DNA from: Sporichthyaceae bacterium
Lineage (GTDB): Bacteria > Actinomycetota > Actinomycetes > JACCUZ01
Reading direction: 5' to 3'
Length of the DNA: 8,991 bases
Assembly (NCBI GenBank): GCA_013698395.1
Contig: JACCUZ010000148.1
Span: 1-8,991 of the forward strand
Shown: in pieces, positions 1 to 6,206 of the stretch
Layout: the number at the start of each line of letters is the position of its first letter
Position numbering within the stretch: position 1 is the first letter of the stretch
Notes under the pieces: generated by a model
Told to the model about the DNA's origin: nothing
The model's input: the letters and a program-made list of their open reading frames with translations, nothing else
The model's database searches: none
Translations under genes and position numbers: made by a program

Positions 1-1200
1 CCCTGAGCCGCCCGAGCCGGCCGACCCGCCGCCGGGCTCGGTGCCATTGCCGGGATCGGTGCCGGGATCGGTGCCAGGCAACGGAGCCTCCTCCGGCCCG
101 CCGAGATGGTCCGGGTGTACGGCGACCTGGGCGACCGGGAACGGGGAGCCCTTGACGTCGAGGAGCCAGGACGGCACAAGCAGGGGCCGGTCGCTCTCCC
201 ACTGCAGCGAGCGCCCCATCCGCGCGCCGGTGACAGTGACCTGACCGCCGCACAAGGGGCTGCCCTCCACCTGGGTCCCGGGTGCGGGCTCGGGGCACGC
301 CATCTCGGCCAGTGGCATGGGGGTGAGCTCCAATAGGTCGAATGCCGCACGGGCGCTGATCACGGGGTAACGGGGCCCCTCGCTCGGGCGCCCCAGCCAG
401 CCGTTCGCCCCCACGATGTCGGAGCCCTGCACCGAGACGGTCGTTGTGGCACCGGCTGTCGGCAGGCCGCCGACCGTCGGCTCGACCGCGACCGTCACGA
501 CGGGGCCAGGGCCGCTTGTCGTAGGAGCGCCGTCGAGGCCGAGGACGTCGAGAACCGGGCCCGCCACGGCCAGCGCCTCGTCGGGTGTCGTGGTGGGTGC
601 CGTCGGGGGCTCGCCCTGGTCCGGCTCGACGCGGCAACCGGTCACCGTGCCGTCGGCTGGCACCGGGGTGCCGTCCGGCACCGGGGTGCCGTCGGCTGGC
701 ATCGGGGTGCCGTCCGGCACCGGGGTGCCGTCGGGCGAGGCCACCGGCGGCACCGGTTCGACGCAGAGACTGTCCATGCCGCTGGTCAGCGTCCACGCGC
801 CGCCGGTGGAGTTCTGCACGTGGAGCATCCGGTCGCCGTGTCGCCACACCCAGGCCGGCCCCTCGTCCTCACCGGCGCCGGAGAAACCCAGGGCCTCGGC
901 CAGGGTCCGCCCCGCGTCGCGGTCCGGCGCGGGCAGGCGATAGACCGGGAGGTCACCGGGCACCTCGTCGGGGAGCGTGCCGTCCAGCACGAATCGCCCG
1001 CCGGACGGTGCCCCCGACCGGTCCTCACCGGCGACCGCGGTGTAGCCGGTGCTCAGCCGCAGCAGCGGCGGCTCGCCGGCCCCCGGCCCTCGCCCGGCCG
1101 GCCCCCATGTCCCCGCCGCCCAGGTGGCGAGGCCGACCAGGCCCAGCACGGCGACTCCTGCCGCGAGCGGGGCTCCCCGGCGTACCGTCTCTGGTCTCAT
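1..1200 (-). CDS. Exported or membrane-anchored protein of unknown function, C-terminus beyond window
   Basis: Reading the minus strand from the ATG at 1200, the frame stays open for 400 codons to base 1, so the C-terminus is missing. The N-terminus is MRPETVRR followed by a hydrophobic stretch at about residues 9-30. This is a positive-inside signal anchor or signal peptide, so the rest should lie outside the membrane. The body is rich in Pro, Gly, Asp and Thr and looks beta-strand-like. It has four Cys (146, 189, 302, 317) that could form disulfides. Residues 157-185 are DGTPVP/DGTPMPA-type repeats, and 373-400 is a Gly/Ser/Pro/Asp linker with GTDPG repeats, suggesting a further domain or tail past the window edge. 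I recognise no family and assign no function. It is divergent from adoK. No strong ribosome site is visible before the ATG, but the charged N-terminus and hydrophobic segment support this start. Plus-strand frames across it look like shadows. Confidence 0.8.
   Translation of the reverse strand, partial: MRPETVRRGAPLAAGVAVLGLVGLATWAAGTWGPAGRGPGAGEPPLLRLSTGYTAVAGEDRSGAPSGGRFVLDGTLPDEVPGDLPVYRLPAPDRDAGRTLAEALGFSGAGEDEGPAWVWRHGDRMLHVQNSTGGAWTLTSGMDSLCVEPVPPVASPDGTPVPDGTPMPADGTPVPDGTPVPADGTVTGCRVEPDQGEPPTAPTTTPDEALAVAGPVLDVLGLDGAPTTSGPGPVVTVAVEPTVGGLPTAGATTTVSVQGSDIVGANGWLGRPSEGPRYPVISARAAFDLLELTPMPLAEMACPEPAPGTQVEGSPLCGGQVTVTGARMGRSLQWESDRPLLVPSWLLDVKGSPFPVAQVAVHPDHLGGPEEAPLPGTDPGTDPGNGTEPGGGSAGSGGSG
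647..735. repeat. Compound 39-base coding minisatellite (alternating 21- and 18-base units)
   Basis: On the plus strand, units beginning gtgccgtc start at 647, 668, 686, 707 and 725. The spacing alternates 21, 18, 21, 18 bases, making a 39-base compound unit present about twice plus a partial copy. All spacings are multiples of three. On the coding (minus) strand they give DGTPVP (18 bases) and DGTPVPA or DGTPMPA (21 bases), so copy-number change would lengthen or shorten a flexible linker without breaking the frame. Near-identity at DNA level points to recent duplication or slippage. Confidence 0.85.
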
Positions 1201-1302
1201 GGCGCTTGGACGTGACCGGAGGCGCGGTGGTTCCGCACACCCGCCTGCGCTGTCGATCGGTACTGTTCCGGGGCAGCCGTCACCCACGAAAGAGTCCTCC
1301 CG
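1201..1302. promoter_or_regulatory. Divergent intergenic region between the exported protein and adoK
   Basis: These 102 bases separate two genes that face away from each other, so promoters for both should lie here. A TANNNT-like hexamer TACTGT at 1261-1266 could be a -10 element for adoK, but I see no good -35 at the usual distance. AAAGAG at 1289-1294, eight bases before the ATG at 1303, is the likely ribosome binding site of adoK. No clear operator or stem-loop is visible. Confidence 0.35.
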
Positions 1303-2289
1303 ATGCGCATCGCCGTGACCGGATCGATCGCGACCGACCACCTGATGACGTTCGGCGGGCGGTTCACCGACTCCCTCGTCGTCGACCAGCTGGACAAGAT
1401 CTCGCTGTCCTTCCTCGTCGAGGACCTCGAGATGCGCCGCGGCGGCATCGCCGCCAACATCGCGTTCGGCATGGGCTGCCTGGGCCTGGACCCGGTGCTG
1501 GTCGGCGCCGTCGGCGAGGACTTCGCCGACTACCGCTCCTGGCTCGAGCGGCACCGGGTCGACACCGAGTCGGTCCACGTCTCCGAGCTGCGCCACACCG
1601 CTCGCTTCGTCTGCACCACCGACCAGGACCACGCGCAGATCGCCTCGTTCTACGCCGGGGCGATGCGCGAGGCCCGCGACATCGAGCTCGCGCCGATCGC
1701 GGAGCGGGTTGGCGGACTCGGCCTCGTGGTGATCAGCGCCAACGACCCCGAGGCCATGCTGCGCCACACCGAGGAGTGCCGGACCCGTGGCTACCCGTTC
1801 GCGGCGGACCCCAGCCAGCAGGTCGCCTGGATGGACGGGTCGGGGATCCGCCAGCTCGTCGACGGCGCGACGTACCTGTTCACCAACGAGTACGAGGCCG
1901 CGCTCGTCGAGCAGAAGACCGGCTGGACGGCTGAGCAGATCCTCGAGCGCGTGGGCACCCGGGTGATCACCCTGGGCGCCAAGGGCGTCCGCATCGAGGC
2001 CCAGGACGAGCCGTCGCTGCACGTGCCCTGCGCGCCCGAGGAGCGCAAGAGCGACCCGACCGGGGTCGGCGACGCGTTCCGGGCTGGTTTCCTCGCCGGC
2101 CTCGCCTGGGGGATGGGTCACGAGCGGGCGGCCCAGGTCGGCAGCCTGCTCGCGGCGTACGTCATCGAGACGGTCGGCACCCAGGAGTACGAGCTCGGCC
2201 GGGCCCGGTTCCTGGAGCGGCTTGGATCCGCGTACGGCCCGGAAGCCGTCGAGGACGTCGCGCCCCATCTGCAGTGCTCGCGCCCCTGA
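1303..2289 (+). CDS. adoK: Adenosine kinase, PfkB (ribokinase) family
   Basis: This 328-residue cytoplasmic PfkB-family sugar/nucleoside kinase should phosphorylate adenosine to AMP in purine salvage. The start MRIAVTGSIATDHLM, the RGGIAANIAFGMG segment at about residues 45-57, HTARFVCTTDQDHAQIASFY, ISANDPEAM and AADPSQQ closely follow mycobacterial adenosine kinase (Rv2202c type, about 324 residues). The PfkB signature DPTGVGDAFRAGF starts at residue 251, with Asp257 as the expected catalytic base and the preceding Gly residues forming the anion hole. Asp12 in the N-terminal segment is the expected sugar-binding acid. The ATG has AAAGAG eight bases upstream. In actinobacteria this gene is commonly found close to ctaC, as here. 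A generic 'carbohydrate kinase' label would also fit, but the similarity to AdoK is strong along the whole length. The stop codon lies inside the start of aat. Confidence 0.9.
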   Translation: MRIAVTGSIATDHLMTFGGRFTDSLVVDQLDKISLSFLVEDLEMRRGGIAANIAFGMGCLGLDPVLVGAVGEDFADYRSWLERHRVDTESVHVSELRHTARFVCTTDQDHAQIASFYAGAMREARDIELAPIAERVGGLGLVVISANDPEAMLRHTEECRTRGYPFAADPSQQVAWMDGSGIRQLVDGATYLFTNEYEAALVEQKTGWTAEQILERVGTRVITLGAKGVRIEAQDEPSLHVPCAPEERKSDPTGVGDAFRAGFLAGLAWGMGHERAAQVGSLLAAYVIETVGTQEYELGRARFLERLGSAYGPEAVEDVAPHLQCSRP

Positions 2290-3011
2290 CGCGTCCGCCG
2301 GTGATCGCCCCGGTCGAGCCCGGCCCGGCACGGTGGGCGTTCGACGTCAGCGGTGCCTCCCCTGGGGAGGACTTCCTCGGGCTCGGCGCGGACCTCGAGC
2401 CCGCGACCCTGCTCGCCGCCTACCGCTCAGGCGTGTTCCCCATGCCGGTGTCGCGGCGGCGGTCGGCGATGGGCTGGTGGTCGCCCGACCCGCGCGGGAT
2501 CATCCCGCTGCTCGGGTTGCGGGTCAGCCGGTCGCTGCGCGCCTCGCGCCGGAGGTTCGCGGTGCGGGTCGACACGGCGTACGACGAGGTGGTCCGGGGT
2601 TGCGCCGACCCGCGACGGCCGGGCGGGTGGATCCGGGCCGACGTGGTCGCGGCCTACCGGCGGCTGTACGACCTGGGCTGGGTGCACAGCGTGGAGGCCT
2701 GGTCGGTGGGCCTGGACGGCACCGAGCGGCTCGCGGGTGGCTTGTACGGCGTCGCCGTGGGGGGGTTGTTCGCCGGCGAGTCGATGTTCCACGGCCCCGA
2801 TCGCGGTGACCGGGACGCGTCGAAGGTCGCGCTGGTGGCCCTCGTCGAGATGCTGCGCGCCTCTGCGGGGAGCCGCCTCCTGGACGTGCAGTGGGCCACC
2901 GACCACCTGGTCTCGCTGGGGGCGGTGGAGGTTGCCCGGCCGGCGTACCTCGCGCTGCTCGCAGCCGCGCTGGAGGTGCCGTCGCCACGCCTCACCTGGC
3001 CGCCGCCCTGA
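2274..3011 (+). CDS. aat: Leucyl/phenylalanyl-tRNA-protein transferase
   Basis: This cytoplasmic enzyme moves Leu or Phe from aminoacyl-tRNA to the N-terminal Arg or Lys of proteins, making N-degrons for the ClpS/Clp protease. Its 245 residues match the family (E. coli Aat is 234). Hallmarks in order: LGLGADLEPATLLAAYRSGVFPM (34-56), GWWSPDPRGIIPL (67-79), GWVHSVEAW (135-143), GGLYGVAVGGLFAGESMFH (155-173), DASKVAL (181-187) and LLDVQWATDHLVSLGAVE (202-219). All key blocks are present. I use the GTG at 2274, giving a 16-base overlap with adoK and likely translational coupling. An in-frame GTG at 2301 would remove nine poorly conserved residues and the overlap. Neither has a strong ribosome site, so the exact start is uncertain. 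Function is confident, start less so. Confidence 0.92.
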   Translation: MLAPLTRPPVIAPVEPGPARWAFDVSGASPGEDFLGLGADLEPATLLAAYRSGVFPMPVSRRRSAMGWWSPDPRGIIPLLGLRVSRSLRASRRRFAVRVDTAYDEVVRGCADPRRPGGWIRADVVAAYRRLYDLGWVHSVEAWSVGLDGTERLAGGLYGVAVGGLFAGESMFHGPDRGDRDASKVALVALVEMLRASAGSRLLDVQWATDHLVSLGAVEVARPAYLALLAAALEVPSPRLTWPPP

Positions 3012-3097
3012 CCTCCACCAGGCAGCGGTGCTGGAGTAGGGTGCTGACGCGTTCAGGACCGACCAGGTAACGACCCACGAACCGCGGAGAGGCAACG
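3012..3097 (+). promoter_or_regulatory. Probable ctaC promoter and leader
   Basis: These 86 bases between aat and ctaC hold TAGGGT at 3037-3042, which fits the TANNNT -10 consensus common in actinobacteria. No convincing -35 hexamer sits 16-18 bases upstream. The ribosome binding site GGAGAGG is at 3086-3092, five bases before the TTG start of ctaC. Whether aat transcription reads into the oxidase genes cannot be decided here, since I see no good terminator hairpin. Confidence 0.35.
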
Positions 3098-3913
3098 TTG
3101 CGTCCGTCCGGCACCGGCCGCCAGCGGCAGGCTCCTGCCCGGCACAGTTCCCCTGGCGCCGTCCTGCGCTCCGCCGCTCTGGCAGCCGTCGGGCTGCTCA
3201 CGCTGTCCGCATGCGCCTCCGACGACATGCCCACCTTCGCCATGCCGGTTCGTGGCGCGACCGACCAGGCGCCGCGGATCCTGTCGCTGTGGCAGGGCTC
3301 GTGGATCGCGGCGCTCGCGGTCGGAGTCATCGTCTGGGGGCTGATCGTCTGGGCGATCGTCGCCTTCCGTCGGCGCAGCGGCGAGACCGACCTCCCGCCG
3401 CAGACGCGCTACAACCTGCCCATCGAGGTGTTCTACACCGCAGTGCCGTTCATCATCATCGCGGTGTTCTTCTACTTCACCGCGCGTGACGAGGACCTGA
3501 TCCTGCGGACCTCCGCCAACCCTGACCACAAGATCGTCGTCACCGGCGTCCAGTGGGCCTGGCAGTTCACCTACGCCAGCGACGGCGGAGCGATGACGAC
3601 GGGCACGCCCGGCAAGCCGCCGACCCTCGTGCTGCCCGAGGGCGAGAGCGTGAAGTTCCTCCTCGACTCCGACGACGTCATCCACTCGTTCTGGGTGCCG
3701 GCGTTCCTGTTCAAGCTCGACGTGATCCCGGGTCAGCGGAACACCTTCGAGATCACCCCCACCAAGCAGGGTGAGTTCAAGGGCAAGTGCGCCGAATTGT
3801 GCGGCCAGGACCACGCACGCATGCTGTTCAACGTGAAGGTGATGTCACCCTCGGAGTTCGACACCTACGTCGCCGACCTCAAGGAACGCAACGAGTCCGG
3901 GAGCGCCCAGTGA
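3098..3913 (+). CDS. ctaC: Cytochrome c oxidase subunit II (aa3 type), predicted lipoprotein
   Basis: Subunit II accepts electrons from cytochrome c (in actinobacteria, from the bcc complex) at its CuA centre on the outer face of the membrane. The TTG start at 3098 is chosen because GGAGAGG lies five bases upstream and because it gives a full signal sequence: basic N-terminus, then a hydrophobic stretch ending in a lipobox LSAC with Cys39. Two membrane segments follow at about residues 70-90 and 109-128. The cupredoxin domain contains GVQWAWQF (150-157) and a complete CuA set: His196, Cys231, Glu233, Cys235, His239 and Met242 (CAELCGQDHARM). The 271-residue length has no extra C-terminal heme c domain. 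It overlaps ctaD by four bases (GTGA), so the two are translationally coupled. Confidence 0.95.
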   Translation: MRPSGTGRQRQAPARHSSPGAVLRSAALAAVGLLTLSACASDDMPTFAMPVRGATDQAPRILSLWQGSWIAALAVGVIVWGLIVWAIVAFRRRSGETDLPPQTRYNLPIEVFYTAVPFIIIAVFFYFTARDEDLILRTSANPDHKIVVTGVQWAWQFTYASDGGAMTTGTPGKPPTLVLPEGESVKFLLDSDDVIHSFWVPAFLFKLDVIPGQRNTFEITPTKQGEFKGKCAELCGQDHARMLFNVKVMSPSEFDTYVADLKERNESGSAQ

Positions 3914-5634
3914 CCCTCACCGCCCAGCCCCGCCCGGGCACCGCCGTTCTGCGCCAGCGCAAGAAGGGCAACGTCGTCGTCCGCTGGGCCACCACCACCG
4001 ACCACAAGACCATCGGTCAGCTGTACCTGATCACGTCTTTCGTCTTCTTCCTGGTCGGCGGGTTGATGGCCATGCTGATGCGGGCCGAGCTCGCGCGACC
4101 GCGCAACCAGTTCCTCTCCGGCGAGCAGTACAACCAGCTGTTCACGATGCACGGCACGATCATGCTGCTGCTCTTCGCGACACCGCTGTTCGTCGGGTTC
4201 GCCAACGTGATCATGCCGTTGCAGATCGGCTCGCCGGACGTCGCGTTCCCGCGGCTGAACATGCTGAGCTACTGGCTGTTCCTGTTCGGCGGCACCATTG
4301 CGATGCTGGGCTTCCTCACTCCCAACGGCGCCGCGGCCTTCGGATGGACCGGCTACGCGCCGCTGAACTCCGTGGTGTTCTCCCCCGGCATGGGCAGCGA
4401 CCTGTGGATCATGGGCCTCGCGCTGAGCGGCTTCGGCACCATCCTGGGCGCCGTCAACTTCATCACCACGATCTTCTGCATGCGCGCGCCGGGCATGACG
4501 ATGTTCCGGATGCCCATCTTCACCTGGAACATCCTGCTGACCAGCGTGCTCGTGCTGATGGCCTTCCCGGTCCTGGCCGCGGCGCTGCTGGCGCTGGAGG
4601 CGGACCGCAAGTTCGGCGCGCACATCTTCGACCCCGCCAACAACGGCGCCCTGCTGTGGCAGCACCTCTTCTGGTTCTTCGGCCACCCCGAGGTCTACAT
4701 CATCGCGCTCCCGTTCTTCGGCATCGTCTCCGAGGTCCTGCCGGTCTTCAGCCGCAAGCCGATCTTCGGCTACAAGGGCCTGGTCTTCGCCACCATCGCC
4801 ATCGCCGGGCTCTCGGTCACGGTGTGGGCCCACCACATGTTCGCGACCGGGGCGGTGCTGCTGCCGTTCTTCTCGTTCATGACGTTCCTCATTGCCGTTC
4901 CCACGGGGGTGAAGTTCTTCAACTGGATCGGCACCATCTGGCGCGGCTCGCTCACGTTCGAGACGCCGATGCTGTGGTCGCTCGGCTTCCTGGTCACCTT
5001 CCTGTTCGGCGGCTTGACCGGCATGATCCTCGCCTCGCCGCCACTGGACTTCCACGTCTCCGACACCTACTTCGTCGTGGCTCACTTCCACTACGTGGTG
5101 TTCGGCACCGTCGTGTTCGCGATGTTCGCCGGCTTCTACTTCTGGTGGCCCAAGCTGACCGGCCGGATGCTGGACGAGCGACTCGGGAAGATCCACTTCT
5201 GGACTTTGTTCGTAGGGTTCCACACCACCTTCCTCATCCAGCACTGGCTCGGCGTCGTCGGGATGCCGCGTCGCTACGTCGACTACCTGGCCAGCGACGG
5301 GTTCACCGGCATGAACATGGTGTCGACCATCGGCTCGTTCCTGCTGGGTGCCTCGACGCTCCCGTTCCTCTACAACGTCTACAAGAGCGCCCACGGGCCC
5401 AAGGTCACGACCGACGACCCATGGGGCTATGGCCGGTCGCTGGAATGGGCGACGTCCTGCCCGCCGCCGCGCCACAACTTCATCGAGCTGCCGCGGATCC
5501 GCTCCGAGAGCCCGGCCTTCGACCTGCACTACCCGCACATTGCCGCGATGGACACGCCGACGAGTGACAAGAACCTGCTCGACCAGGTCCTCGGGGAGCC
5601 CGACCTCGAGGGCGGCACGGGGGGGCGTCGGTGA
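3910..5634 (+). CDS. ctaD: Cytochrome c oxidase subunit I (heme-copper oxidase, A1-type motifs)
   Basis: This is the catalytic subunit of aa3 oxidase, reducing O2 to water and pumping protons. I start it at the GTG at 3910, which overlaps the ctaC stop; GGGAG at 3899-3903 is a good ribosome site. The frame is open further upstream inside ctaC, but that part has no family resemblance. The product is 574 residues, with about twelve membrane segments by family. Ligands are all present: His81 and His394 for low-spin heme a, His392 for heme a3, His259, His308 and His309 for CuB. Tyr263, expected to be cross-linked to His259, lies in GHPEVY, and Glu261 in the same motif is the A1-type proton-pathway acid. 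Lys335 (PTGVK) fits the K channel. The C-terminal tail, with DDPWGYGRSLEWATSCPPP, is typical of actinobacterial CtaD. Confidence 0.97.
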   Translation: MTLTAQPRPGTAVLRQRKKGNVVVRWATTTDHKTIGQLYLITSFVFFLVGGLMAMLMRAELARPRNQFLSGEQYNQLFTMHGTIMLLLFATPLFVGFANVIMPLQIGSPDVAFPRLNMLSYWLFLFGGTIAMLGFLTPNGAAAFGWTGYAPLNSVVFSPGMGSDLWIMGLALSGFGTILGAVNFITTIFCMRAPGMTMFRMPIFTWNILLTSVLVLMAFPVLAAALLALEADRKFGAHIFDPANNGALLWQHLFWFFGHPEVYIIALPFFGIVSEVLPVFSRKPIFGYKGLVFATIAIAGLSVTVWAHHMFATGAVLLPFFSFMTFLIAVPTGVKFFNWIGTIWRGSLTFETPMLWSLGFLVTFLFGGLTGMILASPPLDFHVSDTYFVVAHFHYVVFGTVVFAMFAGFYFWWPKLTGRMLDERLGKIHFWTLFVGFHTTFLIQHWLGVVGMPRRYVDYLASDGFTGMNMVSTIGSFLLGASTLPFLYNVYKSAHGPKVTTDDPWGYGRSLEWATSCPPPRHNFIELPRIRSESPAFDLHYPHIAAMDTPTSDKNLLDQVLGEPDLEGGTGGRR

Positions 5635-5641
5635 GCGCGGC

Positions 5642-6037
5642 ATGAAGGTCGAGGGGTGGCTCTTCGCCGCAGGCTTCTTCTTCTTCGCGATCTCGGCCGT
5701 CATCTACGGCCTGCTGTCCGAGGAGCCGGTCGGCACGGTGGCGCTCGCGTTCACCGCGGGATTGGCGTTCCTGATCGGCTACTACCTGCTCTTCACGGCG
5801 CGGCGCATCGACCCGCGACCGGAGGACAGCAAGTTCGCCGAGATCGCCGACGGCGCGGGCGAGCTGGGGTTCTACAGCCCGCACAGCTGGTGGCCGCTGG
5901 CGGTCGCCTTCTTTGCCGCGCTGGTCTTCGTCGGGATCATCATCGGCTGGTGGCTGTTCCTCATCGGCGCCATCGGGGCCGCCCTCGCGGTCGTGGGGCT
6001 GGTGTTCGAGTACTACCGGGGCGAGCCTGCGGCGTGA
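5642..6037 (+). CDS. ctaF: Cytochrome c oxidase subunit IV, actinobacterial type
   Basis: This 131-residue membrane protein is the small accessory subunit IV of the actinobacterial aa3 oxidase, found in the bcc-aa3 supercomplex. It has four predicted membrane segments at about residues 6-25, 31-52, 84-102 and 103-123. Between the two pairs lies the family hallmark: RRIDPRPED (54-62), then DGAGELGFYSPHSWWP (70-85), near-identical to mycobacterial CtaF. It ends in VFEYYRGEPAA. The ATG at 5642 lies seven bases after the ctaD stop. GGTGAG at 5630-5635, which spans the ctaD stop codon, is the likely ribosome site, so translation should be coupled to ctaD. The frame is open upstream inside ctaD, but that is not part of the protein. 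Confidence 0.93.
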   Translation: MKVEGWLFAAGFFFFAISAVIYGLLSEEPVGTVALAFTAGLAFLIGYYLLFTARRIDPRPEDSKFAEIADGAGELGFYSPHSWWPLAVAFFAALVFVGIIIGWWLFLIGAIGAALAVVGLVFEYYRGEPAA

Positions 6038-6206
6038 CCCCGTCGCGCCCGTTGGCAAATCCGGCCGCTTGAGGCTCCATCTCGGGTCGAGACTTGCCGA
6101 TTCGTTATCCGTGACACCAACAACTACTGTGGACGATCGGCCGGTCCACCGGTCAGACTTTGTCCTGGGGCACCCATCGTTGCCCAGGAACTTGGGCGGG
6201 GAGCGG
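6038..6206 (+). promoter_or_regulatory. Intergenic region before the L,D-transpeptidase gene
   Basis: This gap of 169 bases is the longest between plus-strand genes here and probably holds a separate promoter. TACTGT at 6125-6130 fits a TANNNT -10 element, but no well-spaced -35 is visible. GGGGAG at 6198-6203, three bases before the ATG at 6207, is the likely ribosome site. An imperfect stem-loop lies at 6163-6189 (listed separately). I see no clear terminator hairpin directly after ctaF and no conserved riboswitch core that I can recognise. Confidence 0.35.
6163..6189 (+). promoter_or_regulatory. Imperfect inverted repeat in the leader of the L,D-transpeptidase gene
   Basis: TCCTGGG (6163-6169) is complementary to CCCAGGA (6183-6189). 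After an unpaired G at 6170, CA (6171-6172) can pair with TG (6181-6182), leaving the eight-base loop CCCATCGT. The structure ends nine bases before the GGGGAG ribosome site. It could be an operator, an RNA stem affecting translation, or chance in G+C-rich DNA. No T-run follows, so a classical terminator is unlikely. Confidence 0.4.

Noticed and set aside
647..735. Regular repeats considered as a CRISPR array
   Set aside because: The units are contiguous 18/21-base coding repeats without unique spacers, and no cas genes are present.
416..943. Plus-strand frame with PSGTGVPS-type repeats that resembles a secreted linker protein
   Set aside because: The repeats come from the minisatellite read on the opposite strand. 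The minus-strand frame is longer, has a proper signal anchor, and explains the region better.
585..1934. A 449-codon plus-strand frame spanning the exported-protein gene and the first part of adoK
   Set aside because: The translation is Arg/Pro/Ala-rich with no domain structure, and it crosses two well-supported genes and the divergent promoter region.
3787..3909. Upstream in-frame extension of ctaD inside ctaC
   Set aside because: No family member has these residues, and the GTG at 3910 has a good ribosome site and typical coupling to ctaC.
3865..5703. A 612-codon open frame on the minus strand across ctaD
   Set aside because: It is a shadow of a strongly conserved gene in G+C-rich DNA. 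Its translation is a charged low-complexity string of Glu, Arg, Gln and Val with no known domain.
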